Positions 17,778 through 26,069 of a DNA stretch of 64,000 nt are shown one piece after another. The position numbers were made by a program, and so were the translations under genes. The stretch comes from Neolewinella xylanilytica (GTDB lineage: Bacteria > Bacteroidota > Bacteroidia > Chitinophagales > Saprospiraceae). The notes below the pieces were generated by a model. That model was not told the origin of the DNA and did no database searches. It saw only the letters and a list, made by a program, of their open reading frames with translations. Every line of letters starts with the position of its first letter. Within the stretch, counting starts at the first letter, position 1. The stretch spans positions 62,001 to 126,000 of the forward strand of contig NZ_PTJC01000007.1 of NCBI RefSeq assembly GCF_002934605.1. The letters are read 5' to 3'.

Positions 17778-18212
17778 TTAATCCTCCCGCGCCCAGTAAT
17801 CCACCACGAACACGTCCTTGACGATCGGCTGCAAGACCTCCACGAAGGCCTGGTGCGCGGGGTGCGGCAGGTAGGTGGCCCGGTCTTCCTCGCTCTCGAA
17901 GGTGACGAAGAAGGCATGGGTGAAGCCTTTATTTAGGCCTTCGGGGCTGTTGTTGGTGCCCCATTCGTAGTCGCGAATCTCCTCGATCTCGTTCGGCAAA
18001 TTGCTGAAGGCCTGTTGGACTTCCGTGATTTGCTCATCGGTAGCGTCGTCCTGGAAGGCAAAGAAGACGGCGTGGCGCAGGACGCTGTCGGGGGTAGTCA
18101 CGGTCGCTAGTTCTTCCGTTTGCAGGTCATCCATGGTTTGCGGGGTAGGTTCTTCCTGGCAGGCGATGAGCGTGACGGCCGTCAGGAGGAGGAGGAGTAG
18201 GATACGCTTCAT
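17778..18212 (-). CDS. Dabb-domain (stress-responsive alpha/beta barrel) lipoprotein
   Basis: A protein of 144 residues. A lipobox signal ends LIAC, with the acylated Cys at residue 18. Residues about 45-140 form a Dabb domain: LRHAVFFAFQDDATDEQI at its start, then LPNEIEEIRDYEWG, HAFFVTFESEEDRATY, and HPAHQAFVEVLQPIV with DVFVVDYW at the end. This pattern is typical of small dimeric alpha/beta barrels in the Dabb family. Most such proteins have no known reaction. It is likely anchored in the periplasm or outer membrane after Lgt processing. Confidence 0.88.
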   Translation of the reverse strand: MKRILLLLLLTAVTLIACQEEPTPQTMDDLQTEELATVTTPDSVLRHAVFFAFQDDATDEQITEVQQAFSNLPNEIEEIRDYEWGTNNSPEGLNKGFTHAFFVTFESEEDRATYLPHPAHQAFVEVLQPIVKDVFVVDYWARED

Positions 18213-18270
18213 TGGTGTAATGTACAGTTCCGGTGCGGATGCTGCGACCGGCGTCCGGAAAATCTTCCGC

Positions 18271-18564
18271 CTATTTGCCCACTACGACGCGGTAGGTGCG
18301 GGCCTCCCCGTCGGCGTAGGCCGTGCGGAGTACGTAGGCCCCCTCCTTCCAGGTGAAGAAATTCGGGATCACCCCGCTGCCCGCGGCCGCGCGCATGCGG
18401 AATTCGATCCGGCCGTACGGCACGCTCAGGGTCGTAAAGACCTCCGCCGCCCGGCAGGCCTCGGTCGACGGTCCGGGTTTTCCGCCCCGCTGGGCCAGGC
18501 AGACCGTAGAAAGGAGCAGCGCACCCGGCAGGAGCCACGCGCCGCGCGACAGGTAGTTGTACAT
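18271..18564 (-). pseudogene. Internally deleted GH16 (lichenase-type) gene remnant
   Basis: A 97-residue reading frame. It starts with a good signal peptide (MYNYLSRGAWLLPGALLLS...LAQ). Then comes a piece that looks like the N-terminal part of a GH16 glucanase (AAEVFTTLSVPYGRIEFRM followed by AAAGSGVIPNFFTWKEG). Directly after it, the last 22 residues (AYVLRTAYADGEARTYRVVV) resemble the final strands of a T9SS type A tail. The catalytic EIDIE/EIDWE region and more than 150 residues are missing, but no frameshift is seen. It looks like an in-frame deletion product. It could still make a secreted peptide. The family reading is by eye only. Confidence 0.6.
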
Positions 18565-18583
18565 GATCGATGGGAAGCTTTTT

Positions 18584-18598
18584 GCGCCGGAGCGCAGG
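18584..18598 (-). repeat. Short GC-rich repeat, copy 2
   Basis: Exact CCTGCGCTCCGGCGC on the minus strand, just upstream of the GH16 remnant start. Confidence 0.55.
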
Positions 18599-18800
18599 TG
18601 AAAAGCCCCTCGCTACAGCTAAGCGGTCTGGTACCGATTTCCAGTCCTCGTACCTAGGGTTCATCCGTTACGCTGGATTGTAGGCCCCAGGCCAAAATCC
18701 GTTGCGGTGGACCGGTAAAAGAGCCGCATCTTTAGTGTAGTGCTTACACCTGATTACCCACCCAGCTTGCGCCTCTGGCAAGAGCTTCTCCGGCTATCCC

Positions 18801-19643
18801 ATGCTTCGCTTCCTCTCCCTCCTTGTCCCCTGCTTCCTGGTCACCGTAGCCGCCAGATCCCAGGGCGGTTGTCAGATCCTGGACGAGGACGGCGAACCGG
18901 TACCCTACGCCCACGTCTACCTGCCAACCGTGCAGCAGGGCGCGCTCACGGATGAGGAAGGTCGGTTCGAACTGCCCTGGGACGCGCTTGCCGCCGGCAC
19001 CCCGATCGTTTTTTCGTGTCTGAATTTCGAATCGGTCGAATCTACCGTCGGGGAAGCCCGGGCCCCGGGTGCGGCGGCGTGCACCGTACGCATGCAAAGC
19101 AAGCCCTACGAGCTCGGGGGGGTAGAAGTGCGGGCGGACAAGATTAACTTTAAAGCCAGGACTCTGGGCGTGCCGCCGCCTAGCCGCTTTTCCCGATTGG
19201 GGTACAATATTTCGGGCCGGGGTTGGGAGTTTGGGCTGCTGATCGAAAACGAGGGGCGCTGCCGGCTACGGGACATCAATGTATTCGTAAGCAACGTGAG
19301 TGATATCGATTCTTTTCACGTGGAGGTCAATCTCTACGCGTATGCAGACGGGACGGTCGGGGAAAAGCTGCAGTCAGAACGCATCTTCGCGACCATCAAA
19401 AAGGAAGACGCCAATACGCTCTTCCCGGTCCCGCTTCCGCCCACCTTCCATAATCTGTACGTGGACGGTCCCTTCGTGGCTACCGTCACCATGCTGGATG
19501 ACTCGAAAGAGGTAACCACCATGCTGGAGGCCAACCCGAAAAAGAAGTACCAAGGATACCACCACCGGCTCGACGGTACCTGGGTGCGCCGCGATGCGAG
19601 CCCTTCTATCTCAGTGGTGATGGAGTGCCCGGAGGCGCGGTAG
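18801..19643 (+). CDS. Secreted protein with carboxypeptidase-regulatory-like domain
   Basis: A protein of 280 residues. Signal peptide (MLRFLSLLVPCFLVTVAARS) and then a CarboxypepD_reg-like domain at about 22-100: CQILDEDGEPVPYAHVYLP, GALTDEEGRFELPW and a C-terminal LGGVEVRADK. This domain is common at the N-terminus of TonB-dependent receptors, but no receptor barrel follows. The second half (about 115-278) has a mixed strand pattern that I do not recognise (for example NVSDIDSFHVEVNLYAY). A Bacteroidota family of stand-alone proteins with this layout exists; the role is unknown. No lipobox and no T9SS tail. Confidence 0.72.
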   Translation: MLRFLSLLVPCFLVTVAARSQGGCQILDEDGEPVPYAHVYLPTVQQGALTDEEGRFELPWDALAAGTPIVFSCLNFESVESTVGEARAPGAAACTVRMQSKPYELGGVEVRADKINFKARTLGVPPPSRFSRLGYNISGRGWEFGLLIENEGRCRLRDINVFVSNVSDIDSFHVEVNLYAYADGTVGEKLQSERIFATIKKEDANTLFPVPLPPTFHNLYVDGPFVATVTMLDDSKEVTTMLEANPKKKYQGYHHRLDGTWVRRDASPSISVVMECPEAR

Positions 19644-19676
19644 GTATTGGCGCTTGCGATACGGTGGCGGGGCGCC

Positions 19677-20288
19677 CTAATCCTTACGTTCCTGGTCCAC
19701 CAATTGTAACCGACCAACGACGGTGCCGGGCCACAGGATCGTTCCCGGACTGAGCACGGCGTTCGCCCCGATCCGGCAGCCGTCGCCGACCACGGCCCCG
19801 AATTTAGTTACACCGGTAGGGATCCGCCGGCCGTCTACCAGCACGGAGATGGATTTATCCGTCCGTTCGTTGAAGTGGTTGGCGGTGATCGACCCGGCCT
19901 CGAAGTTGACGTCGGCCCCGATGAGGCTGTTGCCGATGTAGTTGAAGTGCGCGATGGCGGTGCGGGCGCAGATCAGGCTGCTTTTGATCTCGCAGCCCGG
20001 CCCGATGGTCACATCCTCCCCCAGCCATACGCCTTCGCGGAAGTAGGCATTTGCCTTGACGTGGCAGCCGGCACTTACGATGGTCGGGCCTTTGAATACG
20101 ACGCCCGCTTCCACCTCCGCATCCACGTGGATGGCCGCCCCGCCGCGCCGGGTGTAGGTCGCGGGCAGCTTAGCTATCTCGCTCCGAACAACACCCTCCA
20201 TATCGCGGGCGATGATCCAGGGCGGGTGGGGTACATCCCGCAGGGGCTGCGGAAGGAGCCGGAGGAAGGATTGAATGGGAAATTCCAT
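19677..20288 (-). CDS. Left-handed beta-helix (hexapeptide repeat) protein, nucleotidyltransferase/acyltransferase-like
   Basis: A protein of 203 residues. From about residue 50 on it is made of hexapeptide repeats (for example IHVDAEVEAGVVFKGPTIVS, then CEIKSSLICARTAIAHFNYI), the trimeric left-handed beta-helix fold. The series GNSLIGADVNFEAGSITANH resembles the C-terminal part of GlmU and similar sugar-nucleotide proteins. No nucleotidyltransferase domain is present, so it may be a stand-alone acyltransferase or a binding protein. Its start is 13 bases from a palindromic repeat that covers the likely promoter area. Confidence 0.75.
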   Translation of the reverse strand: MEFPIQSFLRLLPQPLRDVPHPPWIIARDMEGVVRSEIAKLPATYTRRGGAAIHVDAEVEAGVVFKGPTIVSAGCHVKANAYFREGVWLGEDVTIGPGCEIKSSLICARTAIAHFNYIGNSLIGADVNFEAGSITANHFNERTDKSISVLVDGRRIPTGVTKFGAVVGDGCRIGANAVLSPGTILWPGTVVGRLQLVDQERKD

Positions 20289-20300
20289 GGGTGATACACA

Positions 20301-20330
20301 CTGTCAGACATCGGATGTCTGTCATTTTGG
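20301..20330. repeat. Paired-palindrome intergenic repeat, locus e left
   Basis: CTGTCAGACATCGGATGTCT followed by GTCATTTTGG. The core CAGACATC-G-GATGTCTG is a perfect dyad. It lies just upstream of the beta-helix gene start. Confidence 0.75.
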
Positions 20331-20401
20331 CAATCGTGCAATTTCGGGCAATATCTCCGGGTAGCGTCAACTTTTACGTACTAAAATGCCGAAACTACGG
20401 C

Positions 20402-20437
20402 CTGTCATTTTTCAGACATCCGATGTCTGTCAAAATG
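20402..20437. repeat. Paired-palindrome intergenic repeat, locus e right
   Basis: CTGTCATTTTTCAGACATCC and then GATGTCTGTCAAAATGG. It is the inverse partner of the element at 20301, 72 bases away. This pair is spaced wider than at the other four loci. It ends 10 bases from the stop of the lipoprotein gene. Confidence 0.75.
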
Positions 20438-20446
20438 GTGGCCGCC

Positions 20447-20842
20447 TTAATTCCGAAGTTTCTCGTACCGCTCCGCGCATCCCTCAAAGCACAAGTAAGA
20501 AATTGTCAATTCCCGCCCGTCAACTGAGTAGGTGTATTCCGCCCCGATGCGGCATTCGGTTGGGAAGATCACGTCTTCCCCGGGACTGTACCGGCCCGTG
20601 CCGGGACCTTCATCTTGGTCCAGGATGGTACAGATCTGCCGCGAGGTCCGGTAAGTTGAATCTGCATAAAAGGTGATCTCCCGCTCGTAGTCCGCCGGCT
20701 CAAAGGAGCCCGACCCATCACCGGGGTCGAGGTAGACCTCGGTCAATTTCCAGGTACCCAGAATTTCGTCGGGGGTGATGGAGTCGTCCTTACTACAGGC
20801 AATGAAGAGCAGGGCAAGGAGCGGGAGCAAGCGATGGGGCAT
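20447..20842 (-). CDS. Small lipoprotein, lipocalin-like
   Basis: A protein of 131 residues. The ATG at 20842 gives MPHRLLPLLALLFIACSKDD with a lipobox and Cys16. After the anchor it reads ITPDEILGTWKLTEVYLDPG, a common start of lipocalin-like domain proteins of Bacteroidota, and then strands such as YEREITFYADSTYRT and YTYSVDGRELTISYLC. Four cysteines near the end may form disulfides. It probably sits on the periplasmic face of the outer membrane. Function unknown. Confidence 0.78.
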   Translation of the reverse strand: MPHRLLPLLALLFIACSKDDSITPDEILGTWKLTEVYLDPGDGSGSFEPADYEREITFYADSTYRTSRQICTILDQDEGPGTGRYSPGEDVIFPTECRIGAEYTYSVDGRELTISYLCFEGCAERYEKLRN

Positions 20843-20999
20843 GGCGGCGCGAGGGTATCGGTTTAACCGACAGACGTTTGTGGTGGCGCGGGCGTTGGTC
20901 AGTCCGTTTCGGTCTGACTGGCTTATATAGCGAAAATATCGATGCCAATTTCGGTCCCTTTCCGAATGCTTGCTATCTTCCCCACTTATCCCCGACCAA

Positions 21000-23900
21000 A
21001 TGAACCGACTCCAGCAACTACTCACCTTAGTTCTATTCTCCTGCGCCCCGGCGCTATGCTTCGCCCAGGAACTCAACGAAGACCACTGGAAGGCCCTCGC
21101 GCCCCGCAACATCGGCCCGGCGGGCATGTCCGGACGCGTAACCGGTTTTGACGTCCACCCCGAGGACCGCGACCAGATCTACGTAGCCACGGCCTCCGGC
21201 GGCCTGTGGAAAAGCACCAACGGCGGCATCAATTTCCAGCCGCTCTTCGACGACGAAAAGTACCTCAGCATCGGCGCGGTGGCCGTCAGCGACGCCAACC
21301 CGAACATCGTCTGGGCCGGTACCGGCGAGGGTAACCCCCGTAACTCGGCCAACTACGGCGGCGGCATCTACCGCAGTCTGGACGGCGGCAAGAACTGGGA
21401 GCTTATGGGTCTCGAAGATACCCGCCACATCTACCGCATCCACCCCCACCCGACCGACGAGAACACCGTCTACGTAGGCGCCATGGGCAGCATGTGGGTC
21501 CCCAATCCCGAGCGCGGCGTGTACCGCACCACCGACGGCGGCAAGAGCTGGGAAAAGGTACTGTACATCGACGAGGGTACCGGCATCGCCGACTTCGTGA
21601 TGGACCCCACCAACCCCGACAAACTGGTGGCCGCTACCTGGACCTTCGATCGCGACCCCTGGTTCTTCAACTCCGGTGGCCCGGGCTCCGGTATCTGGGT
21701 AAGCAAGGACGGCGGCGACAACTGGGAGCGCCGCACCGCCAAGGACGGTCTGCCGAAAGGTAACCTGGGTCGCATCGGACTGGCCATCGCCGCCAGCGAC
21801 CCCGATATCATCTACGCCCTGGTAGAAGCGAAGGAGAACGGCCTGTACAAGTCCACCGACGGCGGCGAAACCTTCGAGCTGGTCAGTAAGAAGAACATCG
21901 GCACCCGCCCCTTTTACTACGCGGAATTGTACGTTGACCCGACTAATCCCAACGTCATCTACAACGTCCACACCTACGTGGATAAGTCCACCGACGGCGG
22001 CCGCACTTTCGAGGAGATCGCCAACTACGGCAACAGCGTCCACCCCGACCACCACGCCTTCTGGATCGACCCGGAAGACCCCGAATTCCTGATCGACGGC
22101 AACGACGGCGGCATGAACATCAGCCGCGACGCCGGCAAGACCTGGCGCTTCATCGGCAACCTGCCGCTGGCCCAGTTCTACCACATCAACTACGACATGA
22201 GCTACCCCTACCTCGTGGGTGGCGGCCTGCAGGATAACGGCAGCTGGGTAGGCCCGAGCCAGGGACTGAAGAGCGGCGGCATCACCGGCGCCGACTGGCA
22301 AGAGGTCTACTTCGGCGATGGCTTCGATATGATCTTCAAGCCTAACCAACCCGACGTGGTCTACGCCGCTAGCCAGGGCGGGGCGCTAGGGCGGGTGCAC
22401 CGGTCGACCGGTAAAACCATCTCGATCAAACCGATTCACCCCGACGGCGAGTTTCTCCGCTTCAACTGGAACGCCCCGATCGCGCAATCGCCCCGCGACA
22501 ACAATACCATCTACATGGGCAGCCAGTTCGTCCATAAGAGCACCGACGCCGGCGACAGTTGGGAGATCATCAGTCCCGACCTGACCACCGACGACACCAC
22601 CAAGCAGCGGCAGGACATCAGCGGCGGCCTCACCATCGACGCCACCCAGGCGGAGAACCACACCACCCTGCTGACCATCGTACCGGAAGCGAGTGGCTAC
22701 ACCATGGGCGATAGCGTGCTCTGGGTAGGTAGCGACGACGGACTGCTGCACCTCACCCGCAACGGCGGCAGGACCTGGACCGAGCTGAGCGGCAAGCTCA
22801 CCGGCATGAACCCCAACAGCTGGATCCCCTACATCGAATCTTCCCCCACCAATCCGGGAGAGGCCTTCGTAGTAGTGAACGACTATCGCCGCGGCGATTA
22901 CCGCCCGATGGTGTACCACACCACCAACTACGGGGAAAGCTTCACCCGAATCGTGGACGAGAACAAGGTAATGGGCCACGCCCAGGCCATCGTGCAGGAC
23001 CCGGTGCAGGAGAATTTGCTTTTCCTGGGTACCGACCAGGGACTGTGGTTCAGTCTGGACTACGGCGACACCTGGACCCGCCACGACGCCGGCTACCCCC
23101 ACGTGAGCACCCGCGACCTCAAGATCCACCCCCGCGACCACGATCTGATCATCGCCACCTTCGGCCGCGCGGCCTGGATTTTGGACGATATCCGTCCGTT
23201 CCGGGAACTGGCCCGCGAGGGGATGGAGATCCTACAGGATAGCTTCGTCGTCTTCGACGCCCCCGATGCCTACCAGTGGGAGTATCGTTCCTACCAGGGT
23301 GTCCGCTTTTACGGCCAGGCCGACTTCCAGGGCGAGGACCGGCCCTACGGCGCCATGCTGACCTACTGGGTGCGGCCCGGCGGCCCGTCGGAAATCGTGG
23401 ACGCCGACTCGGTGGACGTGAGCCGGATGGTCGGTTACTCGATGATCGACCCCGAGATCAAGGAAGATATTCCCGGCCGGGAAACGGGTAGCATGCGCGC
23501 CGCCTACGCGGATCTCGACGATCCGGTGGAGCCGGTAGCCGCGCCCAAGGAGAAGGTGACCATTCAGGTGATCGACGTACAGAGCGGGGACACCATCCGC
23601 ACCTGCACCGAAAAGCCGAAGTGGGGCATGAACCGGACTACCTGGAATATGCGCCGCGACGGCGTGGAGTCCCCCAGCCGGCGGGAGCGCAGCGAGGATG
23701 CCGATACCCCCAGTGGCATGGCCGTCGTGCCGGGTACGTACCGTCTTATACTGACGTACGGCGACCATACCGATGAAACAATGGTCACCGTACACGCCGA
23801 TCCGCGGGATAGCTTTACCGGCAGCGGCCGCTACGCACAGCGGGATGCGCTGTACCAAGAATTCGAGGACAAAACCGAGCAAGTCACTGCCGCCTTCAAC

Positions 23901-24299
23901 CGGCTGCAGGAGGCCCGGAAATCACTCTCCCGGGTAGCCGAAGTGATCAAAACCGCCCCCAAGGAGGTGAAAGATTCGCTGGACGCCGACCGCAAGGAAA
24001 TCGTCAAACAGATCGACGACCTCGAGGAAATCCTGATGGAGCCCGAGGACCTCAAGGGCATCCAGCGTAACCCGACAAACCTGCAAGCGATGATGTACAC
24101 CGCCCGCCGGTATGTCTCCCAAACCGAAGGACGACCCAACCAGCTGGCTACGCTGGCGATGGATCAGTTCACGGAGATGGCGGACGATTTCATCGAGCGG
24201 GTGAATGACTTCCTGACGGGGGATCTTCGGGCGTTCCGGGAGGAGGTCCAGGCTGCGGACCTGACCTTGTTTGGTGACCTCGAACCGGTAGGGAAATAG
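21000..24299 (+). CDS. Large secreted beta-propeller protein (sortilin/VPS10- or BNR-like)
   Basis: A protein of 1099 residues with a signal peptide (MNRLQQLLTLVLFSCAPALC). Residues about 30-760 consist of BNR-type repeats (SxDGGxxW), for example SLDGGKNWELM, TTDGGKSWEKV, SKDGGDNWERR, STDGGETFELV and SLDYGDTWTR. These form one or two beta-propellers like those of sortilin or sialidase-type proteins. The region around 800-930 is beta-rich, and the last 150 residues are helical and charged (for example FNRLQEARKSLSRVAEVI). It is often auto-named glycosyl hydrolase, but no catalytic residues are evident. It has no T9SS tail. It stands alone; the start at 21000 fits the signal peptide. Confidence 0.85.
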   Translation: MNRLQQLLTLVLFSCAPALCFAQELNEDHWKALAPRNIGPAGMSGRVTGFDVHPEDRDQIYVATASGGLWKSTNGGINFQPLFDDEKYLSIGAVAVSDANPNIVWAGTGEGNPRNSANYGGGIYRSLDGGKNWELMGLEDTRHIYRIHPHPTDENTVYVGAMGSMWVPNPERGVYRTTDGGKSWEKVLYIDEGTGIADFVMDPTNPDKLVAATWTFDRDPWFFNSGGPGSGIWVSKDGGDNWERRTAKDGLPKGNLGRIGLAIAASDPDIIYALVEAKENGLYKSTDGGETFELVSKKNIGTRPFYYAELYVDPTNPNVIYNVHTYVDKSTDGGRTFEEIANYGNSVHPDHHAFWIDPEDPEFLIDGNDGGMNISRDAGKTWRFIGNLPLAQFYHINYDMSYPYLVGGGLQDNGSWVGPSQGLKSGGITGADWQEVYFGDGFDMIFKPNQPDVVYAASQGGALGRVHRSTGKTISIKPIHPDGEFLRFNWNAPIAQSPRDNNTIYMGSQFVHKSTDAGDSWEIISPDLTTDDTTKQRQDISGGLTIDATQAENHTTLLTIVPEASGYTMGDSVLWVGSDDGLLHLTRNGGRTWTELSGKLTGMNPNSWIPYIESSPTNPGEAFVVVNDYRRGDYRPMVYHTTNYGESFTRIVDENKVMGHAQAIVQDPVQENLLFLGTDQGLWFSLDYGDTWTRHDAGYPHVSTRDLKIHPRDHDLIIATFGRAAWILDDIRPFRELAREGMEILQDSFVVFDAPDAYQWEYRSYQGVRFYGQADFQGEDRPYGAMLTYWVRPGGPSEIVDADSVDVSRMVGYSMIDPEIKEDIPGRETGSMRAAYADLDDPVEPVAAPKEKVTIQVIDVQSGDTIRTCTEKPKWGMNRTTWNMRRDGVESPSRRERSEDADTPSGMAVVPGTYRLILTYGDHTDETMVTVHADPRDSFTGSGRYAQRDALYQEFEDKTEQVTAAFNRLQEARKSLSRVAEVIKTAPKEVKDSLDADRKEIVKQIDDLEEILMEPEDLKGIQRNPTNLQAMMYTARRYVSQTEGRPNQLATLAMDQFTEMADDFIERVNDFLTGDLRAFREEVQAADLTLFGDLEPVGK

Positions 24300-24799
24300 A
24301 CGCAGTCGCTTTGCTCCTGCATGGTAGACGGCCTGACGGCTTTGGTAGACGCGGGGTCGCTGCGCTTCCCGCCTGGTAGGCAGCCTGCGGCTTGAGGTTT
24401 TCTCAACACAGATGTACACAGATTTCTTGCACGGATTGAACACAGATTGGCTGCGCCGCTACTTCGTGGTTTCTTGCAACGCTCTGGATCGACTTCGTCG
24501 CTGCTTCGCGAAGCTGCGGTTGCTATGCGGCTTAAAAGGTCGACTTACGGGTCGAGCTGCCGATTGCGAAGGGCTTGCCATCTATCTTGCCAGGAAAACT
24601 TTGGTGGTAGCAGGCGGTTAGTTCGACTTTATCTGCGGAATACGTTGGGGACTGCGAAGCAGACCAGAACAAGAAACACTATGTGCTGCGGGAAAATCCG
24701 TGTACATCCGTGCCCGAAATCCGTGAAATCTGTGTTGAGAAACCCCGGCGAGCGAAGCGAGCCAAATAAGAGACCAGAAGTCGATACAAACCAATCCAA
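24300..24799. other. 500-base gap between the propeller gene and the MFS gene
   Basis: No supported gene; the short open frames lack family signals. It holds the inverted-repeat element at 24396-24743 and, on its left, degenerate phrases such as TGGTAGACGGCCTGACGGCT and TGGTAGACGCGG. Confidence 0.5.
24396..24743. repeat. 347-base element bounded by inverted repeats
   Basis: The left end GGTTTTCTCAACACAGAT is the inverse of the right end ATCTGTGTTGAGAAACC, with one base inserted. Further in, both sides repeat CACAGATT / AATCCGTG-type words (ATCCGTGTACATCCGTG on the right, GTACACAGATTTC and GAACACAGATT on the left). There is no coding sequence inside. It is either a MITE-like non-autonomous element or a recombination relic; no target-site duplication is obvious. 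Confidence 0.6.
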
Positions 24800-26062
24800 A
24801 TGACGGACCCCCAACCCCGTCCGGGTATCCTCACCCGCCAGAACGGTAGGTACCTCGGCTTCGGCTTCCTACACTTCTTTTTCAGTTTCGTCGGGCAGAC
24901 CTTCTTCATCAGTCTTTTCGTGGCCCGCATGACGGAGCGGATGGACTGGGCCGACAACACCTTCGCAGCCATCTACTCCACGGTGACCCTAGCAGCGGCC
25001 TTCGTGCTACCGGTGATCGGGAACCAGGTGGATCGGCTCAAGGTGCGTTACGTGAGCACCGTGGCGGCCGCCTTCCTATTGATCGGTACGGCCCTATTGG
25101 CGTTTACCGACCATATCGCGCTGCTGGTGGCCGGCCTGTTCATCGTGCGCCTGGGCGGACAGGGCGTACTGCCCCTCATCGGCTCCACCACCATCGGGCG
25201 ATACTTCGATAAGCGGCGGGGGCGGGCCCTTGCCTTGTCTATCATTGGCATCTCGGCGGCGGAGGTGCTGCTACCACCGCTGGCTACCTACGCCATGACG
25301 AGCTACGGTTACGCGCCGGTCTGGTTGATGGCGGGCTGCGCGGTGCTCTTCGTATTCGTTCCGCTGGTGTGGGTGTTGGTGCGGCGCTACGATGATTTTC
25401 AGAAAGCGGCTACGGTGGCGGAAGCTCAGTTGAAGCGCGATCCGGGGGCGGCGGAGGTCACTTCCTGGTCGCGGGGGGACGTGCTCCGCGACCGGCGCTT
25501 CCAGCTCGTCCTACCGATCGTTTTATTCATTCCCTTCGTGTTTACGGGGCTGGTCTTTAACCAGTCGGTGATCGCGGAGGAGCGCGGCTATACGGCCGAG
25601 ACCATGGCGTACGGGCTGAGTACCTACGGACTGGTGCGGGTGATCTTCCTGCTGTTCGGCGGGGATCTGATCGACCGGATCGGTCCCGGTCGTCTACTCC
25701 GCTTCGTGCTGATGCCGGCGGTGGCGGGACTGCTGGTATTGATGCTCGTGGAGGCCAGCTGGGCGGTGCCCGTGTTCTTCGGGCTGATGGCGGTAAGTGG
25801 AGGCACGGACTCGGTAAACACCCCGGCGCTGTGGGCGGAGCGGTACGGACCGAGGTTTTTAGGTAGTATTAAAAGTACCGTCCGCCTGTTCGTTGTTGTT
25901 TCCAGCGCTGCGGCGCCCATCCTTTTCAGCTACGGATTGGGGTGGAGCTTACGCGGCTGGTTGATCATCCTGGTGGTTTACGGCATAGCCTGCATCGCCC
26001 TGGCTATGGGCGAGCGACGGGTAGACCGGAAGGGCGGGGGAATGGCGGCGGAGCGCAGGTGA
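24800..26062 (+). CDS. Major facilitator superfamily transporter
   Basis: A membrane protein of 420 residues with about 12 hydrophobic helices. MFS hallmarks are the loop 2-3 motif GNQVDRLKVR, a related loop DRIGPGRLLR in the second half, and the RLGGQGVLPLIGSTTIGRYF helix. It resembles the oxalate/formate or monocarboxylate branch of the MFS (OFA-like), but the substrate is not readable. It sits in the inner membrane. It ends 7 bases before the converging inositol oxygenase gene. Confidence 0.85.
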   Translation: MTDPQPRPGILTRQNGRYLGFGFLHFFFSFVGQTFFISLFVARMTERMDWADNTFAAIYSTVTLAAAFVLPVIGNQVDRLKVRYVSTVAAAFLLIGTALLAFTDHIALLVAGLFIVRLGGQGVLPLIGSTTIGRYFDKRRGRALALSIIGISAAEVLLPPLATYAMTSYGYAPVWLMAGCAVLFVFVPLVWVLVRRYDDFQKAATVAEAQLKRDPGAAEVTSWSRGDVLRDRRFQLVLPIVLFIPFVFTGLVFNQSVIAEERGYTAETMAYGLSTYGLVRVIFLLFGGDLIDRIGPGRLLRFVLMPAVAGLLVLMLVEASWAVPVFFGLMAVSGGTDSVNTPALWAERYGPRFLGSIKSTVRLFVVVSSAAAPILFSYGLGWSLRGWLIILVVYGIACIALAMGERRVDRKGGGMAAERR

Positions 26063-26069
26063 ACGGAAA

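Noticed and set aside
7922-20437. Palindromic repeats as a CRISPR array
   Set aside because: Copies are in separate gaps, in both directions, with no regular unique spacers and no cas genes nearby.
21054-22349. A 431-residue open frame antisense to the propeller gene
   Set aside because: It shows only low-complexity Val/Gly/Ala composition and no family pattern, while the plus strand has clear BNR repeats.
24412-24803. Short frames inside the inverted-repeat element
   Set aside because: They overlap the repeat words and contain no recognisable transposase or other motif.
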